Assembly (NCBI GenBank): GCA_937930695.1
Contig: CALHCB010000094.1
Coordinates: forward strand, 1-33,580
DNA from: an uncultured Acidimicrobiales bacterium
GTDB taxonomy: Bacteria > Actinomycetota > Acidimicrobiia > Acidimicrobiales > SZUA-35
DNA length: 33,580 bases
Reading direction: 5' to 3'
A program made the position numbers and the translations under genes. The notes under the pieces are model-generated. The model worked only from the letters and a program-made list of their open reading frames with translations, made no database searches and had not been told where the DNA came from. Positions 7,468-16,239 of this stretch are shown here, in pieces; positions within the stretch are counted from its first letter, which is position 1; every line of letters starts with the position of its first letter.

Positions 7468-7977
7468 ATGTCCAAGGACGATTCCGGCGAGCTGAGCCAG
7501 CACGCACACGGTCGGTATTCACAGGATTCCCCAGCGATCAACGTTGCCCCCGGGTGGTATCCGACCGGCAATGGATGGCAGCGCTACTGGGACGGCGCCC
7601 GATGGACCGAACACCACGCGCTACTCACTCCCGCCTCCATGCCGGGAGCGACCGGCTTTGCGGCCAATGACAACGGCGTCGCCGTATTGGCTCACCTCGG
7701 CGCGCTCTTCGGCAGCTTTCTCGTCCCGCTCGTCATCTACCTACTCAAGCGCGACGAGTCGCCATATCTACGCCATCACGCGGCAGAAGCGCTGAACTTT
7801 CAGATCACCTTGTTCTTCGGGTTCATCGTGAGCTTCGTGCTTGTCCTCGTGATCATCGGCTTCTTCATGATCTTTGCCCTGATCATCGCCAGTTGGGTCT
7901 TCACGATTCTGGCTGCAGTCGCAGCCAATCGAGGCGAGTACTACCGCTACCCGATCAACATTCGCTTCGTCAGTTGA
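7468..7977 (+). CDS. DUF2510/DUF4870 small membrane protein
   Basis: The 169-residue protein begins with a short cytoplasmic DUF2510 motif (APGWYPTGNGWQRYWDGARW, about 27-46; the conserved PGWYP and RYWDG-W core). A DUF4870 domain follows: VLAHLGALFGSF (about 73-84), a first membrane helix, the hallmark polar loop LKRDESPYLRHHAAEALNFQ, then two more hydrophobic segments (about 113-150). DUF2510 is a common actinobacterial N-terminal motif on membrane proteins; neither domain has an established biochemical role. ATG 7468 has GAAGG just upstream, and GTG 7453 in frame is an alternative. The 3-prime end overlaps the convergent small gene by 8 bp. Confidence 0.88.
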   Translation: MSKDDSGELSQHAHGRYSQDSPAINVAPGWYPTGNGWQRYWDGARWTEHHALLTPASMPGATGFAANDNGVAVLAHLGALFGSFLVPLVIYLLKRDESPYLRHHAAEALNFQITLFFGFIVSFVLVLVIIGFFMIFALIIASWVFTILAAVAANRGEYYRYPINIRFVS

Positions 7978-8191
7978 GAACGCTGCGGACCCTGCTGAGC
8001 ACGTCGACGTTCGGTGCCATCGGCACGATCTCGTAGCGGTACAACGAGTTCGAAAGCGTCTGACCTTGGATCTCATCGAACCGACGCTCTGCGCCCCGCT
8101 TCGTCATGAAGAAGAGAGGAAAACCCGCAACATCGCGGACTTCAGATTCGTCGATGCGCGAGTAACAGCGGATGGCGTAGCGCGATTTCAT
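7970..8191 (-). CDS. Small hypothetical protein
   Basis: A 73-residue frame starts at ATG 8191 (MKSRYAIRCYSRIDES) and ends convergently with the DUF4870 gene, overlapping it by 8 bp. The composition (mixed charge, aromatic residues, no low-complexity bias) looks like a folded small protein, with segments FPLFFMTKRGAERRFDE and LYRYEIVPMAPNVDV. No motif is recognised. The frame stays open further upstream (ATG 8239, or 8290), and no clear ribosome site decides the start. It is the only good candidate for 7978-8190, but being short it could be a chance frame. Confidence 0.5.
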   Translation of the reverse strand: MKSRYAIRCYSRIDESEVRDVAGFPLFFMTKRGAERRFDEIQGQTLSNSLYRYEIVPMAPNVDVLSRVRSVLN

Positions 8192-8420
8192 GGTGGCAGG
8201 AGGAGGACCAACAGAGCGGGCCAATGAAGAGACTTGCATCTCTTCTGGTGAAATTGGTGGTCTTCGCACAAGTTGTAGACGTCCGAACACTGCAAAAAGT
8301 CGCGCTCACGGATCGCAGTCGCCCGACCGCGGTGCGAGCGAAGAGCAGATCGGCATCATGATTCGTAGTGATTTGCCGACCGAACTGGACGCGAAAGCAA
8401 GCGCACGACAGGGTGAAGGA
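8192..8420. other. Divergent intergenic region before the luciferase-like pair
   Basis: This is the longest gene-free stretch in the window (about 229 bases). The plus-strand frame remains open across it, but its translation is Arg/Ser/Gly-rich and unlike the family N-terminus, so it is treated as non-coding. It ends in a good ribosome site (GGTGAAGGA) before ATG 8421. No repeat, riboswitch or confident promoter hexamer is seen. Confidence 0.4.
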
Positions 8421-9494
8421 ATGACGCTGCATCTCGGCATCTCGGCCCTTCCGTTCTCAGAAGCTGCACTGAACTATGTGGTTGAAGCTGAGCAACTTGG
8501 CATCGACTCGGTGTGGGTTCCCGAACTCTGGGGCTACGACGCACTCACTCCCCTTGGAGCCCTGGCGGTAAAGACCGATCGGATCACTCTCGGAACCGGC
8601 ATCGTGCAGATCGGCACCCGCTCGCCTGCGATGTTGGCAATGTCGGCCCAATCGCTTCAGGCACTCTCTGGAGGACGATTCAAGCTCGGCATCGGCACCA
8701 GCGGGCCCCAGGTGATCGAAGGCTGGCACGGTGTGCGATTCGATCGACCAGTGAAACGGACCCGAGAGACGATCGAAATCATCCGGCTCGCAACCTCGGG
8801 GGAACGGCTCGTCTACGACGGTGACATCCAGAAGCTTCCCCTTCCCGATAGCGAAGGCCGGGCGCTCCGGGCAGGAGCTCCACCGATCGACGTACCGATC
8901 TACGTCGCCGCGCTCGGTCCCGCCAATCTGCGTCTCACTGGCGAACTCGCCGACGGATGGATCGGCAACACATTCTTCTGCGACACGTCCGATGTCTTCT
9001 TTGATGAGATCTCCGCTGGTGCGGCGAAGAGCGGGCGAACCATTGACGACATCGACCTCACGATTTCGATGAGTTGTGAGTTCACCGACGATGTCGAGGA
9101 AGCGGGTCGTCGACACGCCGCTGGTTACGCGTTCACCATTGGGGCGATGGGATCGGCCAAGAGCAACTTCTACAACGACGCGTTTGCTCGCCAGGGCTTC
9201 GCCGATGACATTGCCGCAGTGCAACAACTCTGGATCGATGGCGATCGAGAGGCCGCAGGAGCACGAGTTCCCGTAGAAATCGGACTCGGCACAAACCTCA
9301 TCGGCCCACCAGAAGAGATCAAGCGACGGTTGCGCCAATACCGAGACTGCGGGATCGGCACCGTGCGTGTTGGCCCAATCGGAGACACCCTCGACTCCCA
9401 ACTCGACGGACTCGGCCAACTCATGGATCTGGTGCGTGAGATCAATACCGAGTCTGACACCACAACCGAATCACCCAATGAAGGATCTTCATGA
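8421..9494 (+). CDS. LLM-class (F420-dependent type) oxidoreductase, first of pair
   Basis: The 357-residue protein belongs to the luciferase-like TIM-barrel family, whose actinobacterial members usually use coenzyme F420. Conserved segments are AEQLGIDSVWVPELWGYDAL (near residue 30), TDRITLGTGIVQIGTRSPAM (about 55-75), LSGGRFKLGIGTSGPQVIEG (about 85-105), VPIYVAALGPANLRLTGELA, and the C-terminal GIGTVRVGPIGD. The start at ATG 8421 is set by GGTGAAGGA just upstream and by homology to its neighbour. Its stop overlaps the ATG of the second gene in an ATGA, so both are translated together. Likely substrates are alcohols, aldehydes or ketones of a catabolic route, but this is not determined. The last 20 residues are Thr/Ser/Glu-rich and probably disordered. 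Confidence 0.92.
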   Translation: MTLHLGISALPFSEAALNYVVEAEQLGIDSVWVPELWGYDALTPLGALAVKTDRITLGTGIVQIGTRSPAMLAMSAQSLQALSGGRFKLGIGTSGPQVIEGWHGVRFDRPVKRTRETIEIIRLATSGERLVYDGDIQKLPLPDSEGRALRAGAPPIDVPIYVAALGPANLRLTGELADGWIGNTFFCDTSDVFFDEISAGAAKSGRTIDDIDLTISMSCEFTDDVEEAGRRHAAGYAFTIGAMGSAKSNFYNDAFARQGFADDIAAVQQLWIDGDREAAGARVPVEIGLGTNLIGPPEEIKRRLRQYRDCGIGTVRVGPIGDTLDSQLDGLGQLMDLVREINTESDTTTESPNEGSS

Positions 9495-10540
9495 CGCTCA
9501 GCATTTCTGTTTCTGTTGGTAGCGCCTACTACGACGGCTCGAATTGGGACGAGGTGGTCGCGTACGTTCAAGCCGCCGACCGGCTCCGCCTCCACACCGC
9601 CTGGTCTGCTGAAGCGTGGGGTATGGAAGCCGTCGCCTCACTCGGCTACCTCGCGGCCAAGACCGAACACATCAGAGTTGGCAGCGGCATCATGCAGATC
9701 AGCGCCCGTACGCCCGCCACAACTGCCCTGACCGCCCTGTCGATGGCTCAGATCAGCGGTGACCGGTTCAGCCTCGGGCTCGGCGTCAGTGGGCCACAGG
9801 TGGTCGAGGGACTTCACGGAGACAGCTTCGCCAAGCCGCTCGGCCGTCTTCGGGAGTACATGCAAATCGTACGAAAGGGAATCGATGGTGAGCGAGTCAC
9901 CTTCGATGGGAATCACTATGTGCTGCCGCGACCAGGGGGGCAGGGGAAGGCCTTGCGATCGTCCATTCCCCCAAAGCCCGATCTCCCGATCTATCTCGCC
10001 ACGCTCGGCCCCAAGATGCTCGAACTCACCGGTGAATTGGCTGATGGTTGGCTGGGTACCTCATTCATTCCCGAACACGCCGACATCATGCTCGATCCCA
10101 TTCGCACCGGAGCGGAAAAGGCCGGTCGGAGCCTGGGCGATCTCGACATCCAAGTGGCGGCCCAGATCATGGTGTCCGAGGACGTCGACGGCTTGCTCGA
10201 CAAGGTTCGACCCGGCATGGCCTTCACGCTCGGCGGAATGGGTTCCGCCACAACGAACTTCTACAACAACGCTTACAGCCGAGCCGGCTTCGGCGATATC
10301 GCAGAAGAGGTTCGTCGCCTGTGGGTCGAGGGAGACAAGGCATCAGCCACAGCGGCGGTCCCAGACGAGCTACTCCTGATGGCCTACCCCATCGGCACCG
10401 AAGAGATGGTCAAGGCTCGTCTTCGCAGCTATGCCTCTGCGGGGGTCGACGGACTCCGAATCGGAGCGGTCGGCAAGACGGCCAACGACCAAATCGAACA
10501 TCTCGAGATGGTTGTCGATCTGATTCGCAGCTCCGACTGA
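9491..10540 (+). CDS. LLM-class (F420-dependent type) oxidoreductase, second of pair
   Basis: The 349-residue protein is a clear paralogue of the preceding gene. Matching segments are LSLGLGVSGPQVVEGLHG (in sequence FSLGLGVSGPQVVEG), LPIYLATLGPKMLELTGELA, ADGWLGTSF and the distinctive FTLGGMGSATTNFYNNAYSR, where the neighbour has FTIGAMGSAKSNFYNDAFAR. The N-terminal third is more diverged (AWSAEAWGMEAVASLGYLAA). It overlaps the first gene by 4 bp. Co-translation of two paralogues suggests either a heteromer, as in bacterial luciferase, or two specificities in one pathway (inference). It ends 17 bases before the stop of the convergent HExxH protein. Confidence 0.92.
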   Translation: MTLSISVSVGSAYYDGSNWDEVVAYVQAADRLRLHTAWSAEAWGMEAVASLGYLAAKTEHIRVGSGIMQISARTPATTALTALSMAQISGDRFSLGLGVSGPQVVEGLHGDSFAKPLGRLREYMQIVRKGIDGERVTFDGNHYVLPRPGGQGKALRSSIPPKPDLPIYLATLGPKMLELTGELADGWLGTSFIPEHADIMLDPIRTGAEKAGRSLGDLDIQVAAQIMVSEDVDGLLDKVRPGMAFTLGGMGSATTNFYNNAYSRAGFGDIAEEVRRLWVEGDKASATAAVPDELLLMAYPIGTEEMVKARLRSYASAGVDGLRIGAVGKTANDQIEHLEMVVDLIRSSD

Positions 10541-10557
10541 GGATCGGCGCCCGCCAG

Positions 10558-11397
10558 CTAACCGCAGGACGAAAGCTGCAAATCCGGTGAACTCAGCCCA
10601 GCTGCATGGATCCGATCCCGCATCTGAACGATCGCCTGATTGCTGGCCATGAAGTTGACTCGAGACTGGGCCGAGGCTGGCACGGGAACAGAGAGGATGA
10701 AGGCAGCAAACGATTGGGCGAAGTCTTCGCCCGGGTTTGTCGCGGCGTACTCTCCGACGAACCCAGCGTCGGATCGACAGCGGCGGGCGGCTTCGGCCGG
10801 ATCTCGATAGGCCAACTCCAGTGCTTCGATCTCCGGGTCCGGCCAGAACTGATAGGTCCAAGTAGCGAGGTAGTTGTTCCAACCTGCGCAGCCGTAGAGA
10901 TTCTGATCACCAAGACAGTCGACGGTGGGGACCTTCTCTCCACTCCACACGTTCGATTCGTGACTCGTAAAGACGTGGGCGAATTCATGAGCCATGACCC
11001 ACCGGAGCGACTGGCTGTGACTCTGGGCAGTCGAACGATTCACCGCGATCATGAATTGTGAAGCTTCACGGTCGAGCTGCTGGGTGTATCCGCCGAATTC
11101 GCCGTCATAGATGGCGAAGCTCCGCAAACTCGCCCGCTCATTCGGAGTGGTGATACCAGCCAGCGATTCCCACGATCGGAACAAGTCATCGTCCGGTGCG
11201 CCGTAGCAGAGGCCGGCGACCATTCCGTTTTCCACGTTGTAGATCGCGGCGATGGTTCCGTACCCCTCTCCGACGCTCTGTGGATCACACGGATCGAGCG
11301 TTGTGAAGTGATCGCCGCCGGCCTGAAGCACGTAGAGCCAGGCGCCAGCGCACAATGCCAGAGCGATCATCGCAAGCGACTGGGGCCGAACGTTCAC
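10558..11397 (-). CDS. Secreted or anchored putative zinc metallopeptidase (HExxH)
   Basis: The 279-residue protein starts at GTG 11397 with a hydrophobic segment (about 8-25, LAMIALALCAGAWLYVLQAG) that acts as a signal peptide or anchor. A zincin motif is present: MAHEFAHVFTSHE with His137, Glu138 and His141. A downstream NPGEDFAQSFAAFI (Glu224) could supply the third zinc ligand, as in gluzincin-type proteins with an ED-FA helix. Several cysteines (about 37, 64, 161, 170, 207, 278) suggest disulfides outside the membrane. It stands alone between convergent and divergent neighbours. I do not recognise the peptidase family, and catalytic activity is inferred from the motif only. An ATG at residue 10 is an alternative start. 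Confidence 0.75.
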   Translation of the reverse strand: MNVRPQSLAMIALALCAGAWLYVLQAGGDHFTTLDPCDPQSVGEGYGTIAAIYNVENGMVAGLCYGAPDDDLFRSWESLAGITTPNERASLRSFAIYDGEFGGYTQQLDREASQFMIAVNRSTAQSHSQSLRWVMAHEFAHVFTSHESNVWSGEKVPTVDCLGDQNLYGCAGWNNYLATWTYQFWPDPEIEALELAYRDPAEAARRCRSDAGFVGEYAATNPGEDFAQSFAAFILSVPVPASAQSRVNFMASNQAIVQMRDRIHAAGLSSPDLQLSSCG

Positions 11398-11519
11398 GCT
11401 TCAAGCTTCGACCATTCCTGGCCGACCCTTGAGATCGGCCCGGACGATCAGACCAGAGGCAGAAGGCCAGAAACGATCGGGCTGAACCACCGGGCCCTAT
11501 GGGTGCTAAAAGAAAGCCC

Positions 11520-13319
11520 ATGACTGACTCTGTCCCGGTCCAGCTCCGCTCCTCGGATTGGTTCTCAAACCCCGACGACCCACTGATGACGGCGCTCTAC
11601 CTTGAGCGATACATCAACTTCGGACTCACCCGTGAAGAACTTCAGTCGGGCAAGCCGATCATCGGGATCGCCCAGACAGGGTCGGACCTGTCCCCTTGCA
11701 ATCGACATCACTTGGAGTTGGCCAACCGGGTGCGAGAAGGCATCCGCGAAGCGGGCGGAATTTGTTTCGAGTTTCCCGTCCATCCCATTCAAGAAACAGG
11801 CAAGCGGCCGACGGCTGCGCTTGACCGCAATCTTGCGTACCTCGGTCTTGTCGAGGTGCTGCAGGGTTATCCGTTGGACGGCGTTGTGCTCACAGTCGGC
11901 TGTGACAAGACGACTCCCGCATGCCTGATGGCTGCCGCCACCGTCAACATTCCTGCCATCGCGCTGTCGGTCGGCCCGATGCTCAACGGCTGGCACAAGG
12001 GCGAACGAACCGGATCCGGCACGATCGTCTGGAAAGCCCGGGAACTCCACGCCGCTGGCGAGATCGACGACGGCGGGTTCGCCGACCTCATCGCCACGTC
12101 GGTCACCTCGACCGGCTACTGCTCGACCATGGGTACCGCGACAACGATGAACTCGCTGAGCGAAGCCCTCGGCATGCAGCTTCCCGGTTCTGCCGCCATT
12201 CCGGCGCCGTATCGGGAGCGAGCTCAAATCGCCTACCGAACCGGTCTGCGGATCGTCGACCTCGTCAAGGAAGACGTTCGACCCTCTGATGTCATGACGC
12301 GCGAGGCGTTTGAAAATGCGATCGTTGTGAACTCTGCGATCGGCGGCTCGACCAATGCACCGATCCACCTGAACGCCATCGCTCGCCACCTCGACGTTCC
12401 GTTGACGAACGACGATTGGCAGACCATTGGCTTGCCGATTCCGATGCTCGTGAATATGCAGCCCACCGGGGAGTATCTCGGCGAGGACTATTACCACGCC
12501 GGAGGGGTCCCAGCGGTCGTTGCGGAACTGATGAACGAGGGCCTCCTCCCCCATCCCGATGCACTCACCGTCAACGGACAGTCCATCGGCGACAACTGCG
12601 GGGCAACGCAGAACCAGGACCCGCGGGTCATTCACCCGGTGTCTGATCCCATGATGGAGCGGGCCGGATTCGTACATCTGAAGGGCAACCTCTTCGACAG
12701 CGCCATCATGAAGACCAGCGGTATCTCGGGCGAATTCCGAGACCGCTACCTCTCCAATCCCGACGATCCCGACGCATTCGAGGGTCGGGCCATCGTGTTC
12801 GACGGCCCGGAGGACTATCACCGCCGCATCGATGACCCAGACCTCGAGATTGACGAGCGGTGCATGCTCATCATTCGTGGCACCGGTCCCATCGGCTACC
12901 CGGGCGGGGCTGAGGTGGTCAACATGCAGCCACCTGCCGCACTACTGGTTCAGGGCGTCCACTCCCTTCCGTGCATCGGCGACGGCCGTCAATCCGGAAC
13001 CTCCGGCTCGCCGTCCATCCTCAACGCCGCACCAGAAGCCGCAGCAGGCGGCGGTCTGGCGCTCCTCCAAACCGGCGACATGATTCGTATCGACCTTCGC
13101 GAAGGGTCTGCCAATGCACTGATCGACGAGGACGAGTGGGCAGCACGAGGCGCCGCGCTCGAGGCCGCCGGCGGCTACGACTACCCGCCGAGCCACACGC
13201 CATGGCAGGAGATCCAGCGCTCCATGGTCGATCAATTCGACGAGGGCATGGTGCTCAAGCCCGCAGTGCAGTACCAGGACACCGCGCGCACCTACGGCAC
13301 GCCCCGAAACAACCACTGA
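11520..13319 (+). CDS. IlvD/Edd-family dehydratase (sugar-acid or dihydroxy-acid type)
   Basis: The 599-residue protein dehydrates a dihydroxy or polyhydroxy acid using an iron-sulfur cluster and magnesium. Seen motifs are [20 protein letters not shown] (Cys60), [14 protein letters not shown] (Cys128; Lys130 at the place that is carbamylated in the family) and [18 protein letters not shown] (Cys201). Further on are [16 protein letters not shown] and [20 protein letters not shown] near the C-terminus, carrying the catalytic serine region. Details such as [20 protein letters not shown] resemble the sugar-acid dehydratase branch more than the biosynthetic IlvD, so I do not call it ilvD. ATG 11520 is chosen; an ATG seven codons upstream (11499) is possible. 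It lies among acyl-CoA genes but has no sugar-catabolism partner nearby. Confidence 0.9.
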   Translation: MTDSVPVQLRSSDWFSNPDDPLMTALYLERYINFGLTREELQSGKPIIGIAQTGSDLSPCNRHHLELANRVREGIREAGGICFEFPVHPIQETGKRPTAALDRNLAYLGLVEVLQGYPLDGVVLTVGCDKTTPACLMAAATVNIPAIALSVGPMLNGWHKGERTGSGTIVWKARELHAAGEIDDGGFADLIATSVTSTGYCSTMGTATTMNSLSEALGMQLPGSAAIPAPYRERAQIAYRTGLRIVDLVKEDVRPSDVMTREAFENAIVVNSAIGGSTNAPIHLNAIARHLDVPLTNDDWQTIGLPIPMLVNMQPTGEYLGEDYYHAGGVPAVVAELMNEGLLPHPDALTVNGQSIGDNCGATQNQDPRVIHPVSDPMMERAGFVHLKGNLFDSAIMKTSGISGEFRDRYLSNPDDPDAFEGRAIVFDGPEDYHRRIDDPDLEIDERCMLIIRGTGPIGYPGGAEVVNMQPPAALLVQGVHSLPCIGDGRQSGTSGSPSILNAAPEAAAGGGLALLQTGDMIRIDLREGSANALIDEDEWAARGAALEAAGGYDYPPSHTPWQEIQRSMVDQFDEGMVLKPAVQYQDTARTYGTPRNNH

Positions 13320-13364
13320 TCGCCCCCGACGGCACCCGGACCTCGCGCTCGACCGCGAACAGCG

Positions 13365-14585
13365 TCACTTCGCGTCGCTGACCGCTCCATTTTCGATGAG
13401 CGCGTCGATCGCATCATCGGTGAGTCCGCTGTCGGCCAGCACAGATCGCGTGTGTTGGCCAACAGTCGGCGCCGGCCCCCGAGGAGCGATCTCTGCTCCG
13501 GAGATTCTCATCGGAATCCGCACTGTTCGGTAGTCTCCCAGCTCGGGGTGAGAAATGGTCGGGAACAGATTGATAGCTTCGGCCTGAGGGTCTGACGCGA
13601 CCTCGTGAAGGGCAAGAACTGGCCCCCAGATGATTCGATGCTCATCGAAGATCTTGCCCCACTCATCTCGACCTCGAACGCTCAGGGCACCGTCCACAAG
13701 GCCGACGAGCTCTTCCATATTGTCGAAACGCCCCTTGACCGTCTGAAGTCGCTCGTCCTCGAGCAGATACTCCAGGCCAATCGCTTGGCACAGGCGCGTC
13801 CATGCCGCTTCCTCGGGCATGTTGAAAACGATCCAGTTCCCATCGCCGCAGGGATATCGGTTCGCCGTTGGCACGATCATCTGAGCCCGGGCCCGCCGTC
13901 GAACCGGCGCCCGGTCGACTGCGGTGATGCCATAGTCGGTTGCTTGGCTCCAGACTGCAGCTTCGAACAGGGACGTCTCGATGGCTTGACCCTCTCCAGA
14001 ACGCTCGGCCATACGAAGGGCGGCCAGAATGCCACTCACGAGCGCCAAGCCCGTCGTGTGGTCACCCTGAGCAGGACGAGCCATCGGCACGTCGCCGTCC
14101 GCCCCTTCTCGCATCGCGTCATAGAGGCCAGACCGACCAAAAAAGGCGGTCACGTCGTAACCCGGCCGCCATGCTTCTGGCCCCTCGGTGCCGTAGCCCG
14201 TGAGGGTTGCGTGGACCAGCGTCGGGTTGACCGCCCACAGTCGCTCTGCATTCAAACCGAACCTCTCTTGACGTTCGGCCAACAAGTTGCAGAGAAAAAT
14301 ATCGGCCCCTCTGCACAACGTGCGGACCAATTCAGCTCCAGCCTCAGAGCCCAGGTCAACGGCGATCGAACGCTTGCCTCGGTTGTCGACATCGAACTGA
14401 AAATCGTAGCCCTTCAACGCCCCATCGATCTTCGCCGGACGGCTCGTGCCTCGCATGGGATCACCCGTCAGCGGTTCGACTTTGATCACATCGGCACCCA
14501 TGTCAGCAAGGATCGCACCGGCACTTGGTGCGGCCATCCAGCTATCGATTTCGATGACCCGTACGTCGTCAAGTGGCGAGCTCAT
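13365..14585 (-). CDS. CaiB/BaiF (class III) CoA-transferase
   Basis: A 406-residue second class III CoA-transferase. It has DDVRVIEIDSWMAAPSAGAI, the motif LADMGADVIKVEPLTGDP, then DNRGKRSIAVDLGS, and the active-site region ARPAQGDHTTGLALVSGILA with probable catalytic Asp175, followed by SGEGQAIETSLFEAA. The C-terminal GPAPTVGQHTRSVLADSGL is typical of the family. It begins inside the end of the SnoaL-like gene (ATGA overlap, 14582-14585), so the two are translationally coupled and probably act in one pathway. It is only distantly related to the CoA-transferase at 3705, differing through most of the middle, so it probably has another substrate. Ends convergent with the dehydratase gene. Confidence 0.92.
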   Translation of the reverse strand: MSSPLDDVRVIEIDSWMAAPSAGAILADMGADVIKVEPLTGDPMRGTSRPAKIDGALKGYDFQFDVDNRGKRSIAVDLGSEAGAELVRTLCRGADIFLCNLLAERQERFGLNAERLWAVNPTLVHATLTGYGTEGPEAWRPGYDVTAFFGRSGLYDAMREGADGDVPMARPAQGDHTTGLALVSGILAALRMAERSGEGQAIETSLFEAAVWSQATDYGITAVDRAPVRRRARAQMIVPTANRYPCGDGNWIVFNMPEEAAWTRLCQAIGLEYLLEDERLQTVKGRFDNMEELVGLVDGALSVRGRDEWGKIFDEHRIIWGPVLALHEVASDPQAEAINLFPTISHPELGDYRTVRIPMRISGAEIAPRGPAPTVGQHTRSVLADSGLTDDAIDALIENGAVSDAK

Positions 14586-15016
14586 GATTGATCTTCCGTT
14601 GTGGTGTAGACGTAACCGCGCAGCCCGGTATCGAGCTTGTCTGGGTCGAAGGACCAGTACTGGCGGATCTCAGAAATCAGCATCTCGTCGAATCGGTAAT
14701 GTTCGGATCCGCGAAAAACGAACGGCGCGCCATTTTTGGGATTGGTTCCCGTCATGGACCACTCGATCGCCGCGACCTTGTCATCCTCGATGACCGAGTC
14801 AACGGTCCAAACCGCGCCCTGCCAGCGCTCCCGCACCTTCACCCACATGGCTCCGATCTCACGAGCCCCTCGGGCTGGCGCCATATTGGTGTCGTAAATG
14901 ACGGCATCTCGGGTGAAATGGGCGGCGATCTCCTCTGCCGATCCTTCGCTACACGCACGAAAGTAGTCGGTGATGCGCTGAGCTCCCGAGGCGTTCCTAG
15001 GCTGAGACGTCGACAT
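14582..15016 (-). CDS. SnoaL-like / NTF2-fold protein
   Basis: About 144 residues. The NTF2-like cone fold is suggested by AQRITDYFRACSEGSAEEIA, then AHFTRDAVIYDTN, ARGAREIGAMWVKVRERW, and a C-terminal sheet with IEWSMTGTNPKNGAPFVFRG and EISEIRQYWSFD-like strand pairs (sequence ISEIRQYWSFDPDKLD). Proteins of this fold are small isomerases, hydratases or binding proteins. The conserved Asp/His pair of SnoaL cyclases cannot be confirmed. Coupling to the CoA-transferase suggests action on the same acyl substrate. In-frame starts at 15016, 15034 (after GTGAG) and GTG 15061 are all possible; I give the shortest that keeps the fold. Confidence 0.75.
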   Translation of the reverse strand: MSTSQPRNASGAQRITDYFRACSEGSAEEIAAHFTRDAVIYDTNMAPARGAREIGAMWVKVRERWQGAVWTVDSVIEDDKVAAIEWSMTGTNPKNGAPFVFRGSEHYRFDEMLISEIRQYWSFDPDKLDTGLRGYVYTTTEDQS

Positions 15017-15104
15017 ATTCGCACCCGGCTTCATCTCACGAGACGCTACTGGCAACCGCACAACGGCTTCTCATTCACGCCACACTGCCTCGCCTCACAC
15101 CGCT

Positions 15105-15623
15105 TCACTCGATGTCAATGTCGAGCCGCAAATCGTTCGCCACATCATCAACAACGTCGCTGAGTCCCTCCACGGTCATTCCCGCCGGAAGAACGAGGCC
15201 GGCCTCAGCTCGAAAGATTCGCCCGCCTGCCATCGCCCCGCTCTCCACCCGGGTCTCAAGCTCAGCAATGGAGATGTTGCGAGTAGCCAATGCTGCGGAC
15301 AGCTCATGCACAATTCCTGGCTGGTCCTGCCCGGTGATCTCGAGGTGAGCCGATAGAGCAGCGGCGGCCGCCGCCGGGTCATCGGCGGCTCGTTCTACCG
15401 TGATGTCGAGGAGCCCGCGAGCTTCCAGGGGCTGTAAATCCCCAATCAACGCATCGACGTGTGAATCGGCAACAGTGATCATGACGATGCCCGCGAACTT
15501 GCCGGCGAGCGAGGCCATCTGGCTGCGGTCCCAGTTGCCGTCGTGACGAACGACGACGCCCGCAAGCGCCTCGACGAGACCAGCTTGATCATTGCCGATA
15601 GCGGTGAGCACGAGGTTTGCCAT
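15105..15623 (-). CDS. Double ACT-domain protein (GcvR-like)
   Basis: The 172-residue protein has two ACT-type ligand-binding domains. The first begins VLTAIGNDQAGLVEALAGVV (about 5-24), with FAGIVMITV as a central strand. The second begins LEITGQDQPGIVHELSAALA (about 94-113) and continues NISIAELETRV. The G-D-Q-A/P-G-I/L-V loops are the usual amino-acid binding turns. The order matches the GcvR family of glycine-cleavage regulators, but no gcv gene is near and no DNA-binding domain is present. It follows the MarR gene by 19 bp on the same strand, so a joint role in sensing an amino acid or small ligand is possible (inference). Confidence 0.85.
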   Translation of the reverse strand: MANLVLTAIGNDQAGLVEALAGVVVRHDGNWDRSQMASLAGKFAGIVMITVADSHVDALIGDLQPLEARGLLDITVERAADDPAAAAAALSAHLEITGQDQPGIVHELSAALATRNISIAELETRVESGAMAGGRIFRAEAGLVLPAGMTVEGLSDVVDDVANDLRLDIDIE

Positions 15624-15642
15624 GTGCGGACACTAGGTCACA

Positions 15643-16191
15643 TCAGGACGTGGTTGGACGCCAACCATCCAGCACGCACTGCTCGCCGCACCCCACTCCC
15701 CGCCAGTGAGCTCGAAGGTGGTCGGCAACTCGCTGCAATCCGTCCGCCGACGCGGCCAGGTCATCACCCAGATACGCAACATAGAGCGCCTCAACCAACT
15801 CGGCGTGGGGCTTCGACGCTGCGGCGAGCACGGCCCGGCCCTCCGCCGTCAACACGGCGTCGACTCCTCTGCCATCTGAGCCAGAAGCTTGCCGTTCGAC
15901 CCAGCCTCGCTCCTGAAGCCGATTGATCGTCTGGGATACCAACGGTTGGGACGCCACGATCTGTGTTGCGAGTACCGACAAACGCATCGCCCCGCCGTGA
16001 CCATCGATCCGGACCAGGATCTCATATTCACGATGCGTCATCTCATGGTCGTGACGAAGTTGATCCGCCATGAGGTGATCGAGCATCCGACTGGCATCGA
16101 TCAATCCGGTCCAAGCCCGGAGGGCGTCCGCACCAAGATGCTTCCCCGTGCCGGCCAGCGCCGCATCGTCTGGTTCGGACCCTGTGCTCAC
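15643..16191 (-). CDS. MarR-family transcriptional regulator
   Basis: About 182 residues with a winged-helix core: THREYEILVRIDGHGGAMRL, then LSVLATQIVASQPLVSQTIN (helix-turn-helix), RLQERGWVERQAS and a wing with DGRGVDAVLTAEGRAVL. This is standard MarR order. The helix before it (LIDASRMLDHLMADQLRHDH) and the C-terminal helix (DLAASADGLQRVADHLRAHW) would form the dimer. The start is uncertain: GTG 16191 gives a normal N-terminus, a TTG at 16230 extends it. Divergent from the Nudix gene, with about 48 bases between, which would hold both promoters and any MarR operator. Likely a ligand-responsive repressor of itself and its neighbours. Confidence 0.85.
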   Translation of the reverse strand: MSTGSEPDDAALAGTGKHLGADALRAWTGLIDASRMLDHLMADQLRHDHEMTHREYEILVRIDGHGGAMRLSVLATQIVASQPLVSQTINRLQERGWVERQASGSDGRGVDAVLTAEGRAVLAAASKPHAELVEALYVAYLGDDLAASADGLQRVADHLRAHWRGVGCGEQCVLDGWRPTTS

Positions 16192-16239
16192 TTGGCCGAA
16201 GATACCGCTCAGCGCAGTTCGGTGCGCCAAACTGCAGGA

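Noticed and set aside
8190-8420. Upstream extension of the first luciferase-like gene
   Set aside because: The frame is open but Arg/Ser/Gly-rich, overlaps the minus-strand small gene's start, and the strong ribosome site lies at ATG 8421.
8457-9419. Open frame of 320 codons antisense to the first luciferase-like gene
   Set aside because: Shadow of a well-supported gene; its translation has no domain and is absent from the paralogous second gene.
11565-12821. Open frame of 418 codons antisense to the dehydratase gene
   Set aside because: The plus strand encodes a full IlvD/Edd protein with all cluster cysteines. The antisense reading is a GC-rich codon shadow without recognisable motifs.
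13605-14591. Open frame of 328 codons antisense to the second CoA-transferase
   Set aside because: Shadow of a complete CaiB/BaiF gene; no motif, ribosome site or context for it.
15889-16239. Upstream extension of the Nudix gene over the MarR gene
   Set aside because: This stretch codes for MarR on the other strand, and the extension lacks Nudix-family character.
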